This document shows, in pieces, positions 33,825-42,940 of a stretch of 64,000 bases of DNA. The stretch lies in assembly GCF_011043735.1 (NCBI RefSeq), contig NZ_JAAKGV010000026.1, positions 36,059 to 100,058 of the forward strand. Reading direction: 5' to 3'. Below the pieces are notes generated by a model, which was not told the DNA's origin, ran no database searches, and worked only from the letters and a program-made list of their open reading frames with translations. Every line of letters starts with the position of its first letter. Position 1 is the first letter of the stretch. Source of the DNA: Methylobacterium sp. DB0501. Its GTDB lineage: Bacteria; Pseudomonadota; Alphaproteobacteria; Rhizobiales; Beijerinckiaceae. Position numbers and translations under genes: made by a program.

Positions 33825-36116
33825 TCAGTTCCCCTTGCCGCCATCCTTGCCGCGCATCTGCGACAGCATGGTCGCGCCCTTGCGCGAGCCCGAGATCATC
33901 CCCGCCATGGTGCGATGCGTGCGGCCGCCCGCGATCTGGTTGGGCGAGTTCGGCATGACGATGCCGGCCGCAGCCACCGCGGTGGCGTTACCGGTGCGGC
34001 GCTCGATCTGCGCCCCGATCCAGGAGAGCACGGTCTCGGGCAGGGCGCTGATCTGCCCGGCGGCCAGCATGACGATCGAGAACAGGACGACGGCGTAGAC
34101 GAACAGTCCGGCGGTGCCGACCATGGCGTAGGCGATGGTTCCGTCCGGCGCGATCATCGCGAGCGCGCCGCGGAAGAAGATGTTGGTGATGTCGATCCCG
34201 ACCCGCATCAGCAGGAGTGAGACGAGCAGGCCGATCACGATCAGGGGCGGCCGGAGCAGGATGCCGAGGAAGAACATGTAGCCCTGCCCGCTGTTGCCGA
34301 CGAAGGAGTCGGATCGGGCCGGCATGAACTTGGTGAGCAGCCAGATCGGCACGGCGATCATCGCCTCGGCGACGACGAGGAACCAGTTGAAGGTCGCCAT
34401 CAGGAAGTGGACGATCACCACGAACGGCACGAGGCCGATCAGCATGAAGGCGGCGGCGAACAGGATCGCGGCGAGGAAATACAGGAACCCTGCGGCTCCC
34501 TGGATCACTTGCCTCACCGCGTTGTCGTCACCGACCTTGAAGAACCCCATCGTCCAGTCGGTCAAGTCAAATGAAATTCCTGCAGCCGTCGACACTAATC
34601 CGAAATTGGCGATGGTCTGACCAACCTCCTGCACCTCGAGGACCGGGTCTTTCCACGTGGTGCTCTCGGGTCTGCTGATGATCGAGAGAATGCCCGAGTA
34701 GATCGCCGCCAGACCTTTCGCGAACCGGTTCGGCGGGTCGTTCTGCGCGGCGGGGTTGTCGCTCGTGACGCGGGCGATGCTGCCCGAGCCCTGGGCGGCG
34801 ATGTAGCCGCCGAAGCTCGCGACGTAGGAGAGGTTGCGCTGCGCCTCCTCGGCGAGCGGCGCGTAGGCGCTGTGCCCGAAGTAGGGGATGTAGGCGTTGA
34901 TGTTGGCGGGGGGCACGACCCGGATCGAGCCGGCAGCTCCAGCCGAGGCGACGAGGAGCTTGACCTGGACTAGGCTCATCGAGCGCTGCCACAGCGCGGC
35001 CGAGAGCCAGCCGTTGTCGGCGGTGTTCGAGAGGTAGTTGCGCAGCGCGGTGTCGAGCTGAGCGTTGTTGCTCTGGGTCAGGCTCTGGCTGGCGGTGTCG
35101 TAGGCCGCGTCGAGCGCGTCCTTGATGCGGCCCTTGATCGCCACGTCGTCGCGGCTGCCGGAGGTGATGGTGCTGGCGATGCCGCTCGCCGCGCCGTCGA
35201 GGCTGTTGAGCGCCGCCTGGAACGAGCGCTGGCTCTGCTGCTCGGCCAGGTCGAGGAGCATACGGGTGGTGCTGGCGTCGTTGGAGTCGGTCAGGTTGGG
35301 ACTGATCTTGGTGTATTCGTGGACGATGCCGCCGCAGAGGTTGTTCGACTTGCGGAAATAGCCGTTGGCGTCGATGAAGTGGTAGGTCGTGGACCGGGCG
35401 CTGGACAGGCCCCAGAGGGCGCTGTCCGTCGTCGTCTCCGAGCGGATCGAGGCGGCATCGTCGCGACCCGACACGTTGGTGGCGTACTTCTGCAGCGCCT
35501 GGGCGCAGACATGGCCGTAGAGCCGCCCCTGGAGGGCGTCGGCGAGCTTGCCGCGCAGCGTGAAGTCGCCGAGTTGCTGGCTCGGCTGGGCGAGCGTGCC
35601 GTACATGCCGGTGAGCTGGGTGCCGGCGACGCGGGTCCAGAGGGTGTCGCCGAACCCGGAGCCCCAGACGGCGATCTGCACCACCAGGATCTGCACGAGC
35701 GACAGGCCGCTCTTGATCGGCAGGCTGAGGATGGCGCCGGTGATCACCCGCAGCAGGGTGTACCTGGCGCTCGATCCGCGCCCGAACGCCTCGCCGTCGT
35801 TGGCCGTGTCGGCGACGAGCGAGTAGAGCAGGTAGCAGGCGAGGATCGTCGCGACGATCAGGCAGCCGACGTTGAAATACCCCAACGCGACGGTGAGCGG
35901 CCGGTCGTCGGTGCAGGTGGCGGCGGTCCAGACGCCGTCGACCACGCAGCCGAGCAATTTGCGCAGGTTCACCAGCGCCAGGTCGTTCTGGACCGGCGTG
36001 AAGATCTCCTTGCCCGTGGTCTGGGCCTGGGCGGCCGTCGCGGCAAGGAGGGCGAGGCTGCCGGCGGCGGCCAGGATCCTGGCGAGGCGGCCGGCGGGCG
36101 AGATCCTGCGGAGCAT
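33825..36116 (-). CDS. DotA/TraY-family type IVB secretion integral membrane protein
   Basis: A 763-residue protein with a signal peptide ('ILAAAGSLALLAATAAQAQ'). A first pair of helices ('GCLIVATILACYLLYSLVAD' and 'GAILSLPIKSGLSLVQILVV') flanks 'FGRGSSARYTLLRVITG'. A large periplasmic region is followed by at least five more helices after residue 540. DotA/TraY has this same architecture and conserved 'lR...g..l..P' segment. It forms part of the inner-membrane channel of I-type conjugation. ATG at 36116 was preferred, since the signal peptide begins there. Confidence 0.85.
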   Translation of the reverse strand: MLRRISPAGRLARILAAAGSLALLAATAAQAQTTGKEIFTPVQNDLALVNLRKLLGCVVDGVWTAATCTDDRPLTVALGYFNVGCLIVATILACYLLYSLVADTANDGEAFGRGSSARYTLLRVITGAILSLPIKSGLSLVQILVVQIAVWGSGFGDTLWTRVAGTQLTGMYGTLAQPSQQLGDFTLRGKLADALQGRLYGHVCAQALQKYATNVSGRDDAASIRSETTTDSALWGLSSARSTTYHFIDANGYFRKSNNLCGGIVHEYTKISPNLTDSNDASTTRMLLDLAEQQSQRSFQAALNSLDGAASGIASTITSGSRDDVAIKGRIKDALDAAYDTASQSLTQSNNAQLDTALRNYLSNTADNGWLSAALWQRSMSLVQVKLLVASAGAAGSIRVVPPANINAYIPYFGHSAYAPLAEEAQRNLSYVASFGGYIAAQGSGSIARVTSDNPAAQNDPPNRFAKGLAAIYSGILSIISRPESTTWKDPVLEVQEVGQTIANFGLVSTAAGISFDLTDWTMGFFKVGDDNAVRQVIQGAAGFLYFLAAILFAAAFMLIGLVPFVVIVHFLMATFNWFLVVAEAMIAVPIWLLTKFMPARSDSFVGNSGQGYMFFLGILLRPPLIVIGLLVSLLLMRVGIDITNIFFRGALAMIAPDGTIAYAMVGTAGLFVYAVVLFSIVMLAAGQISALPETVLSWIGAQIERRTGNATAVAAAGIVMPNSPNQIAGGRTHRTMAGMISGSRKGATMLSQMRGKDGGKGN

Positions 36117-36124
36117 GGGCGCCT

Positions 36125-37123
36125 CTACAGGTTGCCGCCGGCCTGCACGGCCAGGATGGTGCCGAACAAGGCCGCGATACGGGCCTGCTGCTCGATGAGC
36201 TGCTGGCGCAGCGCCAGCGCCATCGAGCGCATGCGGGTGAGCTCGATGAGCAGCCCGTGCTCGGACTGGCCGGCGAGCCCGGCCGACCACGCCTCATATT
36301 GCGGACCGCCGCCGTACTGGCCGATCAGCGCGTCGAGCTGGGCGAGCGGGGAGGGGGCGGCACTTCCGACCTCGTGCCCCTCGGCCGAGGACATCGCCCG
36401 CACGGCGCTGAGCGAGACGAGGGCGGGCGAGCGCAGGGCCTCGACTCGGCGCGCCTTGAGCATCATCAGGTCGGCCTCGGCGCCCGGCATCGCCGCCGTC
36501 GGCTTGGGCATCGGCAGGCCGGCCATGGCCTGGATCACCGCCTTGCGGTCGTCGTCGCTGGCGGCCGGATCGAGGAGTACCGCCGCGTCCGTCCTGGTCG
36601 GATCCTGCAGCCGGTCGCGGGTCGCCTGGGGGAGGGGGGTGTTCTTGCCCGGCGCCACGTCGAGGCCACGATAGGTCTCCCGGCCGGTCATGGTGATGGT
36701 GCCCATGGCCCGGTTGGTCGCGTTCATCAGGTCGATCGAGCCGCAGGCGTTCACCCCCTGGCCGGTGTCGATCGCATACTGCTCGCGGGCATCCACCAGG
36801 GCGCGGCGCTGGGCGACCTGGGACAGGGTGGCGGCCACGGCCTGCTGGGTGTTGCTGACGAGGTTGACCTCGCGCGCGCCGTTGGTCGAGGTCTGGGCCG
36901 TCTGCACCTTCATCGCCGAGAGCAGCATCTCCAGGGTGAGGCTGCGCTGCGTGGCGACGGTGGTGCCCATGGTGGTCACCCGGGCGGTCAGGGTGGTGGT
37001 GGCGCTGTTGTGGCCCGCGATCCAGATCGGATCGGCCACGAAGCAGCTCTGCGCCACCGCCGGCGCGGCGACGGCAAGGCTGAGGGCGGCGACGGACGCG
37101 GCGAGGAGAGCCGGCTTCATCAT
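36125..37123 (-). CDS. Exported T4SS-associated protein, tandem paralogue 1
   Basis: 332 residues with a signal peptide ending 'AAPAVAQ' and a cysteine at mature position 3 ('QSCFVADP'). 'EMLLSAMKVQTAQTSTNG' and 'REQYAIDTGQGVNACGS' are shared with the next two genes upstream, and 'HGLLIELTRMRSMALAL' with the M23 protein. It is ATGA-coupled to the gene before. Not an obvious VirB5; probably a periplasmic or surface component of the mating apparatus. Confidence 0.7.
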   Translation of the reverse strand: MMKPALLAASVAALSLAVAAPAVAQSCFVADPIWIAGHNSATTTLTARVTTMGTTVATQRSLTLEMLLSAMKVQTAQTSTNGAREVNLVSNTQQAVAATLSQVAQRRALVDAREQYAIDTGQGVNACGSIDLMNATNRAMGTITMTGRETYRGLDVAPGKNTPLPQATRDRLQDPTRTDAAVLLDPAASDDDRKAVIQAMAGLPMPKPTAAMPGAEADLMMLKARRVEALRSPALVSLSAVRAMSSAEGHEVGSAAPSPLAQLDALIGQYGGGPQYEAWSAGLAGQSEHGLLIELTRMRSMALALRQQLIEQQARIAALFGTILAVQAGGNL

Positions 37124-38142
37124 GGCGTCTGGAAGCTCGCTGGGGTGGAGGGCCGGCGGCCGGGCGCGGGGACGCTGTTCGTGATGCGGGCGTTGACCAT
37201 GGCGAGCAGCAGCGCCGCGGCCGTGGCCTCGGTGCGCATGCCGCGCTTGATCTGGTGGGAGAGGAGGGCGAGGTTGGCCGCCTCCATCCGCACCGCGTCC
37301 TGGATGATGCCGCGGTCGTGCTGGCCGGCGACGCCGGCGGCCCACGCCGCGCCGCCGTCGTTGCCCTGCCAGTGCGTGGAGAGGGCCCGGGCCTTCGCGA
37401 CCGGGCCGTCGGCCCGGTAGTCGGCGGCGATGTCGGCGAGCACGACCGCCGTCATCGAGCGGTAGGTGTCCCGGCCGGTCTTCTCCAGCTTGGCGAGATC
37501 GGTGGTGGCGGTCGTGGCGCCGATCCGCGGCTGCGGGTCGGGCGGACCGACGATCGCGTTGATGAACTTCGAGGCGGCCGCGGCGTCGCCGCTGTAGAGC
37601 GAGGCCCCGTCCGGCGCGTCACCGGATTTCACGTCGGCGACCCAATCCTTCGGGTCGGCGTAGCGGCCGGGCTGGGCCCGGACCGGCGTGACGATCTGCC
37701 GGCGGACAGCAGGGGAGCCCGTCATCGCGGTATAGAGCGCCTGGGCCTTGGTGTTCGACCCGCACGGGTCGTAGCCGACCGAGCCGTAGCGGTGGGCGGC
37801 GAGCGCCACGGCCTGGCGCTGTTCCTGCGTGACCACGGTGGTAGCCAGCGCCTCGCTCGAGGCGCGGAAGCCGTTGCTGACCTGATCGGAGCCGGCAGCA
37901 GACTGGGCCGTCAACACCTTGACGGCGGACAGGAGCCGCGCCCGCTCGGCGATTTCCTGTGCGACCAGGGCGGCCTCGGTGGTGGTGATCGCGCCCGCGA
38001 TCGCCGTGGTCAGGGCGGTGGTCGCGCCGTTCACGCGGTACTCGACCCCGAAGCAGGTCTGGGCCTCGGCCGGGATGACGCCGCCGATCGCCGCGACGAT
38101 GGCGCCGAGTCCGGTGAGGGCAATGGCGGTGCGACGCGTCAT
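37120..38142 (-). CDS. Exported T4SS-associated protein, tandem paralogue 2
   Basis: 340 residues. A signal peptide ends 'GGVIPAEAQ', followed by 'TCFGVEYRV'. 'ARLLSAVKVLTAQSAAGSD' and 'HRYGSVGYDPCGSN' align with the neighbouring paralogues; 'DRGIIQDAVRMEAANLALL' matches the shared C-terminal 'RM' helix. Start and stop overlap neighbours by ATGA. Unknown exact role. Confidence 0.7.
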   Translation of the reverse strand: MTRRTAIALTGLGAIVAAIGGVIPAEAQTCFGVEYRVNGATTALTTAIAGAITTTEAALVAQEIAERARLLSAVKVLTAQSAAGSDQVSNGFRASSEALATTVVTQEQRQAVALAAHRYGSVGYDPCGSNTKAQALYTAMTGSPAVRRQIVTPVRAQPGRYADPKDWVADVKSGDAPDGASLYSGDAAAASKFINAIVGPPDPQPRIGATTATTDLAKLEKTGRDTYRSMTAVVLADIAADYRADGPVAKARALSTHWQGNDGGAAWAAGVAGQHDRGIIQDAVRMEAANLALLSHQIKRGMRTEATAAALLLAMVNARITNSVPAPGRRPSTPASFQTP

Positions 38143-38903
38143 GGCGTGCTGCCCTGGCGGCTGTCACCGCCCATGCCGCCGACGAGGACGCCGACGAGGT
38201 TGGCGCGAGCCCCGCTCATGATCGCGCCCTGGCGCCGGGCCTGGACGAAGGCGGCATCCTCCTCCGCGTTGGTGGGGGTGGGTTTCACCGTGGGTAGCGG
38301 GGCAACGGTGTCGAGGTAGTCGGCCGCCGTCATCACCTCCTCGGCGCCGTAATCACGGTTGAACAGCCAGGGCGCGGCGTCGGAGTCGCCCGCGCCGTAG
38401 CCGCCTGGCTTGGCGCCGGTGCACCAGCCCGTGGCCTGCTCGGAGGGCGAGCAGTAGAAGGTCCGACGCTGCTCGAGCGTGTCGCCCATGCGCGCGGCGG
38501 CGTCCCCACCGCTGGTCAGCCAGCGCTGGTCGGCCTGGCGGAATGCCTGGCGGACCGCCGCTGCCGATGTCGCGCTGTCCCGCTCGTCCGAGAGGCCCTG
38601 CGCAATCGAGCAGGCGGCGTAGCCGGTGCCGGTATCGTAGCCGTACTGGTGCTGGGCCCGGGCGAGGCGCAGGGCGTTGTCCTGGCTCACCAGAGTCGAG
38701 GCCGCGGCCTCGGCCGCCGCCTTGTGGCCGTTGGTGGTCTGGAGCGCGGTGGCGCTCGACTGCGCCCCGGACACCTTCATGCCGGACAACAGCCGCTGCA
38801 GGGAGATCTCCCATTGCGGGAAGAGCCCCTGCGCCTGGGCCGGGACTGTCAGCGCGGTGGCGAGGACGGCGCATGCCGGAAGGAGGGGGGAGAGCTGGCG
38901 CAT
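38139..38903 (-). CDS. Exported T4SS-associated protein, tandem paralogue 3
   Basis: 254 residues with signal peptide ('VLATALTVPAQAQG'). 'SLQRLLSGMKVSGAQSSATA' and 'HQYGYDTGTGYAACS' are the paralogue signatures; the N-terminal cysteine of the other members is absent. Later cysteines ('FYCSPSEQATGWC') differ from the others. GTG 38906 or ATG 38903; both overlap the stop of the M23 gene. Confidence 0.7.
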   Translation of the reverse strand: MRQLSPLLPACAVLATALTVPAQAQGLFPQWEISLQRLLSGMKVSGAQSSATALQTTNGHKAAAEAAASTLVSQDNALRLARAQHQYGYDTGTGYAACSIAQGLSDERDSATSAAAVRQAFRQADQRWLTSGGDAAARMGDTLEQRRTFYCSPSEQATGWCTGAKPGGYGAGDSDAAPWLFNRDYGAEEVMTAADYLDTVAPLPTVKPTPTNAEEDAAFVQARRQGAIMSGARANLVGVLVGGMGGDSRQGSTP

Positions 38904-39853
38904 CACGGCCGGCCCTCCACGGGACGCGCGTCGAGGGCGTAGAGGGCGACGAGCTGGGCGAGCGCGGCGTCAATCTGCGCGTCGTAGTCGAAGGTGTTGG
39001 CGGTCAGCTCGGTCGCGTTCATGCGGGCGAGCTCGATGTAGAGGCTGCGGTTGGGTTGGTTGGCCACCTTCACCGCATGGTCCTCGGATCCGCTGGCCTT
39101 CTCGGCAGCGCTGGCGATCGCTTTCTGCTGCGACTGGGTGTCGGAGCGCGACACGGTCTCGCTGGCAGCGCCCTCGTTGGCCCCTGGTGCACAGGTCTTC
39201 GGCAGCGTCGTGTCGCGTGGTCCGCCCGCCATGTCCGGGTACTTGTTTGAGATCGGGATCTGGCGCGGCAGGAAAGGTTCCGGGTTGACGAAGTACCAGG
39301 CCTGCGGAAGGGCTTCCTTGATCGCGTCGCCGGTCAATGGGCTCGTCGATTTACGTGAACCCTCGCGCCAGACCCGACCATTGGTTCCGGTGGTGGAGAG
39401 TGTACTACCCTTGAGGAGCGCGCCGAGATGAAGGTGTGGGGCACAGCTATCCATGCCCTTGCACCCCATCGTACCGACCTGATCGCCGGCCGCGAGCTGA
39501 CCGGACTGCCCGTCTTTGAGCGTTGTCGTGTTCATGTGTAGATAGAAGAAACGTGTGTCTCCAGAGACCACGTCGGCAATGACACCCCCGCCACCGAAAT
39601 GGCGATATCGAACACTTCCCGCCGATCCAGAATAGATCGGCGTTCCTGCCCCCTCACTGTTTACGATATCCATGCCCTGGTGATAGCCGGCCGACGCACC
39701 AGGGCGGCCGGTCCTGTCGACACCATAAGGGGAAGACACACGCTGACCAGCCGGCTTCATAATATCGGCTGTAAGGCAGGTTCCCGCGACAGCTTGACTG
39801 CTGGACAAAACAGCGGCCAAAATCGTTGAAAGAAGCGAACCATGTCGTTTCAT
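38903..39853 (-). CDS. M23 (LytM-type) peptidase, exported
   Basis: 316 residues. Signal peptide to 'SSSQAVAG', then 'TCLTADIM'. The metallopeptidase domain has 'VSSPYGVDRTGRPG', zinc ligands in 'YHQGMDIV' and 'CAPHLHLGAL', and 'RFFYLHMNTTTLKDGQ'. It probably cuts peptidoglycan crosslinks so the transfer apparatus can pass the wall. The C-terminal tail 'SLYIELARMNATELTANTF' resembles the RM helix of the three downstream paralogues, as if a peptidase were fused to the same tail. GGGAGG precedes ATG 39853. Confidence 0.85.
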   Translation of the reverse strand: MKRHGSLLSTILAAVLSSSQAVAGTCLTADIMKPAGQRVSSPYGVDRTGRPGASAGYHQGMDIVNSEGAGTPIYSGSAGSVRYRHFGGGGVIADVVSGDTRFFYLHMNTTTLKDGQSGQLAAGDQVGTMGCKGMDSCAPHLHLGALLKGSTLSTTGTNGRVWREGSRKSTSPLTGDAIKEALPQAWYFVNPEPFLPRQIPISNKYPDMAGGPRDTTLPKTCAPGANEGAASETVSRSDTQSQQKAIASAAEKASGSEDHAVKVANQPNRSLYIELARMNATELTANTFDYDAQIDAALAQLVALYALDARPVEGRP

Positions 39854-40245
39854 TTCACACCTCCCGCCGAGGCGCAAAGCTCGTGAGGGGTATTGTTAAA
39901 CAAGATCTTGGTAGGACCTTTCACGATCAGAGTGAAAGAGTCTTCGTCTTCATCGCCCTGAATCAGATATTCATCAGGAATTGATTTATCATATTCGCAT
40001 GTAGCGAAGACTCTAATGTATCGACCGTCCTTCTTGATTTTTTTGACCGGGCAGCGTCCCTCCCCGCCTCCGATTCGTTTGACCACACGGTTAGGCTCGA
40101 TCTTCAAGAAGGGCGGACTGCAATCGAGGCCGTGATTGGACGAATGACCCCATTCACCCACTGGCAGGGAGAGCTTCTCGGCCTGCGCAGAGCCAACGGC
40201 TGACAGGAACAGGGTCGCGGAGAGAAGAGCTACACGGCGGATCAT
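39850..40245 (-). CDS. Small exported hypothetical protein, 131 aa
   Basis: A signal peptide ('VALLSATLFLSAVGSAQA') is followed by an about 110-residue domain with four cysteines ('GLDCSPPF', 'GRCPVKK', 'ATCEYDK', 'HELCASAG'), likely two disulfides. It is less GC-rich than its neighbours. ATGA overlaps link it to genes on both sides. Function unknown. Confidence 0.65.
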   Translation of the reverse strand: MIRRVALLSATLFLSAVGSAQAEKLSLPVGEWGHSSNHGLDCSPPFLKIEPNRVVKRIGGGEGRCPVKKIKKDGRYIRVFATCEYDKSIPDEYLIQGDEDEDSFTLIVKGPTKILFNNTPHELCASAGGVK

Positions 40246-40919
40246 TGGAACATCTCCCCGAAGCCGCCGCTGGACGGCACGGGTTTCGTGAGCCCGGGCG
40301 TGGAGGCCGACGGAGCCACCTCCGGCTGGACGACGACGGGCGCGGGGGTTTGCGGGGCCTGGGTCAGATTGAGCGCCGAGCCGAAGGCCGAGTTCTGGAC
40401 GTGGTTGTAGGAGCCGAGCCCGGTGATGCTCGGCAGCGTGATCGGCGAGATCGAGCCGTTGAGCTGCCGGAACAGGTCGCCCGAGATCGAGCTCTGGAAG
40501 CTCGTCATCTGCTGGTTGATGCTGCGGATCGTGTCCCGGAGCTGATCGTCGAGGATCTGGCAGACCTGCCGCTTGGCCGCGTCGATCACGGACGAGATCA
40601 GGTTCTGCGCCGCGCCCGTCAGGAAGCCGCTGAGATCCGGGATCAGGTTCGACAGGTCGAAGCGCTTCAGGAGATCGCCGGCGATGCAGGAGTTCGGGCC
40701 GTTGAAGAAGCTCGACGGATTGACCTTGGCCGCGTCGATCAGGGCGATCTGACGCTGCACGGCGGCATCGGCCGCCTGGCGCACCAGGCAGTTGTTCCCG
40801 CTCGTCTGGGCCGCGGCCGGAGCGGCGCCGGCGAGCGCGAGCCCGCCGGCGAGGACGACGCGGCGCAAGCCAGTTCGCATCCGGATCCGGAGCGGAGTCG
40901 GGTCTAGAACGCGGGCCAT
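40242..40919 (-). CDS. Exported T4SS-cluster protein, 225 aa
   Basis: The signal peptide region is 'VVLAGGLALAGAAPAAAQ'. The mature part carries 'SFFNGPNSCIAGDLLKRFDL' and amphipathic helices ('LISSVIDAAKRQVCQILDDQ', 'DTIRSINQQMTSFQSSIS'), then a Pro/Val-rich C-terminus. ATG 40919 overlaps icmT by 16 bases; ATG 40880 gives a more standard signal peptide. No family I can name with confidence. Confidence 0.65.
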   Translation of the reverse strand: MARVLDPTPLRIRMRTGLRRVVLAGGLALAGAAPAAAQTSGNNCLVRQAADAAVQRQIALIDAAKVNPSSFFNGPNSCIAGDLLKRFDLSNLIPDLSGFLTGAAQNLISSVIDAAKRQVCQILDDQLRDTIRSINQQMTSFQSSISGDLFRQLNGSISPITLPSITGLGSYNHVQNSAFGSALNLTQAPQTPAPVVVQPEVAPSASTPGLTKPVPSSGGFGEMFQ

Positions 40920-41149
40920 TTGCCACCTTCGATGAATTTCGCAAAGATGTATTTGAGGAACCGCATCGGTCCCATCTTGCGATGATTGCAGTAGGCCAGG
41001 AACGCCGCGTACAAAGCCAGGGCGATGAACGTGTAGCGGCTCAGGCCCGTCACGATCAGCAGGGGGAAGAAGGCCGCGATGCTGCCGTGCAGGCCGAAGA
41101 ACCGCAGCGGCACGGCGGACCACCGCCACGGGAGATGGCGATCGCTCAT
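40904..41149 (-). CDS. IcmT/TraK-like small inner-membrane protein
   Basis: 81 residues: 'WRWSAVPLRFFGLHGSIAAF', 'FPLLIVTGLSRYTFIALALY', and a basic tail. IcmT of Legionella has the same layout: W-R near the N-terminus, 'P.RFF..d..AaFPLLiFl', one or two membrane helices, then a basic tail of similar length. IcmT is a small core component of type IVB systems. ATGA overlap with the M15-like gene. Confidence 0.75.
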   Translation of the reverse strand: MSDRHLPWRWSAVPLRFFGLHGSIAAFFPLLIVTGLSRYTFIALALYAAFLAYCNHRKMGPMRFLKYIFAKFIEGGKWPAF

Positions 41150-41775
41150 GCGGGCTCCTTCGGCTTCGTGATCGGCGTGCCGGGCGCCGGCTGCCCGGCC
41201 GGCGGCGCCCTGCGTCCGCCGGCCCAGGCGCGGGCCTGGCCGATGTCGAGGTGGCAGAACGAGGCGTAGATCCCGACCCCGCCGCGGCCGCAGAGCGCGC
41301 CGGCGACCGCCAGGGCGTCCGGGGCGTAGCCGGCCGCCTTGAGGTCGACCGCCCGGCCGGCGAGGTGGAGCGAGTCCCGGGCCGCACCCTCGAGGCCGGC
41401 GTTGTGCCGGGGCGTGCGGTAGCCGGAGGTCACGATCAGCGGCACGACGGCGCCATGGACCGCGCTCATCGCCCCTTGGACCGCGGCGAGGAGGTCGAAC
41501 AGGCGCGGGTCGATCCAGACCGCCGCGCTGGCGTCGCGGACATCGCGCAGGAGCCAGGACAGCATGAGGAGGTCGCGCGCGTAGTCGCCGTCCGGCGTCC
41601 GGACGATCGCGCTCACCTCTTCGCCGGTGCCCTCGCGCCGTAGCCACAGCCGCACGGGCGGGGGTAGGGCGACGGCGCCGGCGAGCGCCGCGGCGTAGGC
41701 CCGGTCGAGCCCGCAGGCGGGCAGGGCGGCGAGCGCCGCGAGGCCGGAGAGCAGGCTACGCCGCGAGACGGGCAT
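41146..41775 (-). CDS. DUF882/M15-like peptidoglycan peptidase, exported
   Basis: 209 residues. 'SRRSLLSGLAALAALPACG' is a Tat-like signal. The M15-type metal site is 'VTSGYRTPRHNAGLEG' and 'SLHLAGRAVDLKAAG', with 'SFCHLDIGQARAW' supplying the C-terminal histidine. These are the ligand motifs of YcbK/DUF882 proteins. It is the second wall-cutting enzyme in the transfer region. It overlaps dotB by 20 bases. Confidence 0.78.
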   Translation of the reverse strand: MPVSRRSLLSGLAALAALPACGLDRAYAAALAGAVALPPPVRLWLRREGTGEEVSAIVRTPDGDYARDLLMLSWLLRDVRDASAAVWIDPRLFDLLAAVQGAMSAVHGAVVPLIVTSGYRTPRHNAGLEGAARDSLHLAGRAVDLKAAGYAPDALAVAGALCGRGGVGIYASFCHLDIGQARAWAGGRRAPPAGQPAPGTPITKPKEPA

Positions 41776-42937
41776 CGCGGTATCCGTAGCGGTCGAGGAC
41801 GCGGCGGGCGGTCTTCACGTCGATCGCGCCCTGCTCCAGCGCGGCCAGGACGGTGACCTTCATCGAGCGGCCGTCCTCGCCCCGCCCGATGATCGCCCGC
41901 AGGGTGTCGACGGCCTCGGCCATGCCGGCCCGGGCCACCTCGCGCCGGACCCGGTCGGTGAGGACTTGCCACTCGCGCAGGCAGACCCGGCCGCCGCCGA
42001 CCCGCGGCACCAAGAGCTGCGAGACGAGGAGGTGCGTGCTCGCGAGCACGTCGTGGAAGGCTTGGACCTGGAGGTCGGCCGGGAATTTCAGCGTCAACCG
42101 GCGCAGGATGTGGGCGACGTCGTTGGCATGCGTCGTGGTGTAGATCGGATGGCCGGTCTGGGCCGCCTCGACGCTGGCCAGGATCGTGTCCATGTCGCGC
42201 AGCTCGCCCACCATGATGAGCGCGGGCTTGCGCCGCAGCGAGTTGCGCACGCCGGCGGCGAACGAGGGCAGGTGCAGGCCGATCTCGTGCTGCATGACGG
42301 TGCAGGTCGCCGACGCCACGGCTTCGAACACGAACTCGATCGGCGCCTCGTAGCTGAGGATGTTGCCGTGGATCGGCGTCGGCTCCTCGAGGATCCGGCG
42401 CATCAGGGCGGCGAGCGTCGTGGTCTTGCCCGAGCCGGTCTCGCCGGCCACGATCACGGCGCCCTGGGCCGGGGTCGATTCCGCGACGATCTCGGGCTCG
42501 ACGCCGACCGTCGTGACGGTCGGTGGATCGGCCGGGATGTACCGGTTGACGATCTGCACGCCGACGTCGCCCTCGTAGTAGCCGGCGGTGACGTTGACCC
42601 TGAACCGGTGCCGGACCGGCGCGACCTCGCGAACGGCCCCGGCCCGGTCCTCGATCGTGATGGCGCGATCAAAGTCCTGGCCCGAGTAGAGCTTAGACAT
42701 GATCGAGTCGGTCGCGGTCAGCTCGGTGGCGATGCGCGCGAGCGTGCTCGGCTGCAGCCAGACCCGGGTCAGCGCGAAGAGGTGGCCGTGGACGGAGGCC
42801 AGCACCGGCCGGCCGGACTGGAAGATGACGTCCGAGGCGTCGATCGCGACGGCATGGACGAGGAGGCGGGAGACCTCGTCGCGGCCATGCACGACGATGT
42901 CCTCCTCGGGGTAGCGGGTGGCGCCGGTCCAGAGCAT
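41756..42937 (-). CDS. DotB/TraJ-family type IVB secretion ATPase
   Basis: A 393-residue hexameric ATPase of the PilT/VirB11 class. Walker A is 'VAGETGSGKTTTLAALMRR' at residues 164-182, the Asp box 'NILSYEAPIEF', Walker B 'ALIMVGELRDMDTILASVE', and the His box 'GHPIYTTTHANDV'. The N-terminus 'LLVHAVAIDASDVIFQSG' is typical for DotB. It energises the apparatus from the cytoplasmic side. It begins 3 bases after dotC. Confidence 0.9.
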   Translation of the reverse strand: MLWTGATRYPEEDIVVHGRDEVSRLLVHAVAIDASDVIFQSGRPVLASVHGHLFALTRVWLQPSTLARIATELTATDSIMSKLYSGQDFDRAITIEDRAGAVREVAPVRHRFRVNVTAGYYEGDVGVQIVNRYIPADPPTVTTVGVEPEIVAESTPAQGAVIVAGETGSGKTTTLAALMRRILEEPTPIHGNILSYEAPIEFVFEAVASATCTVMQHEIGLHLPSFAAGVRNSLRRKPALIMVGELRDMDTILASVEAAQTGHPIYTTTHANDVAHILRRLTLKFPADLQVQAFHDVLASTHLLVSQLLVPRVGGGRVCLREWQVLTDRVRREVARAGMAEAVDTLRAIIGRGEDGRSMKVTVLAALEQGAIDVKTARRVLDRYGYRDARLAA

Positions 42938-42940
42938 GGC

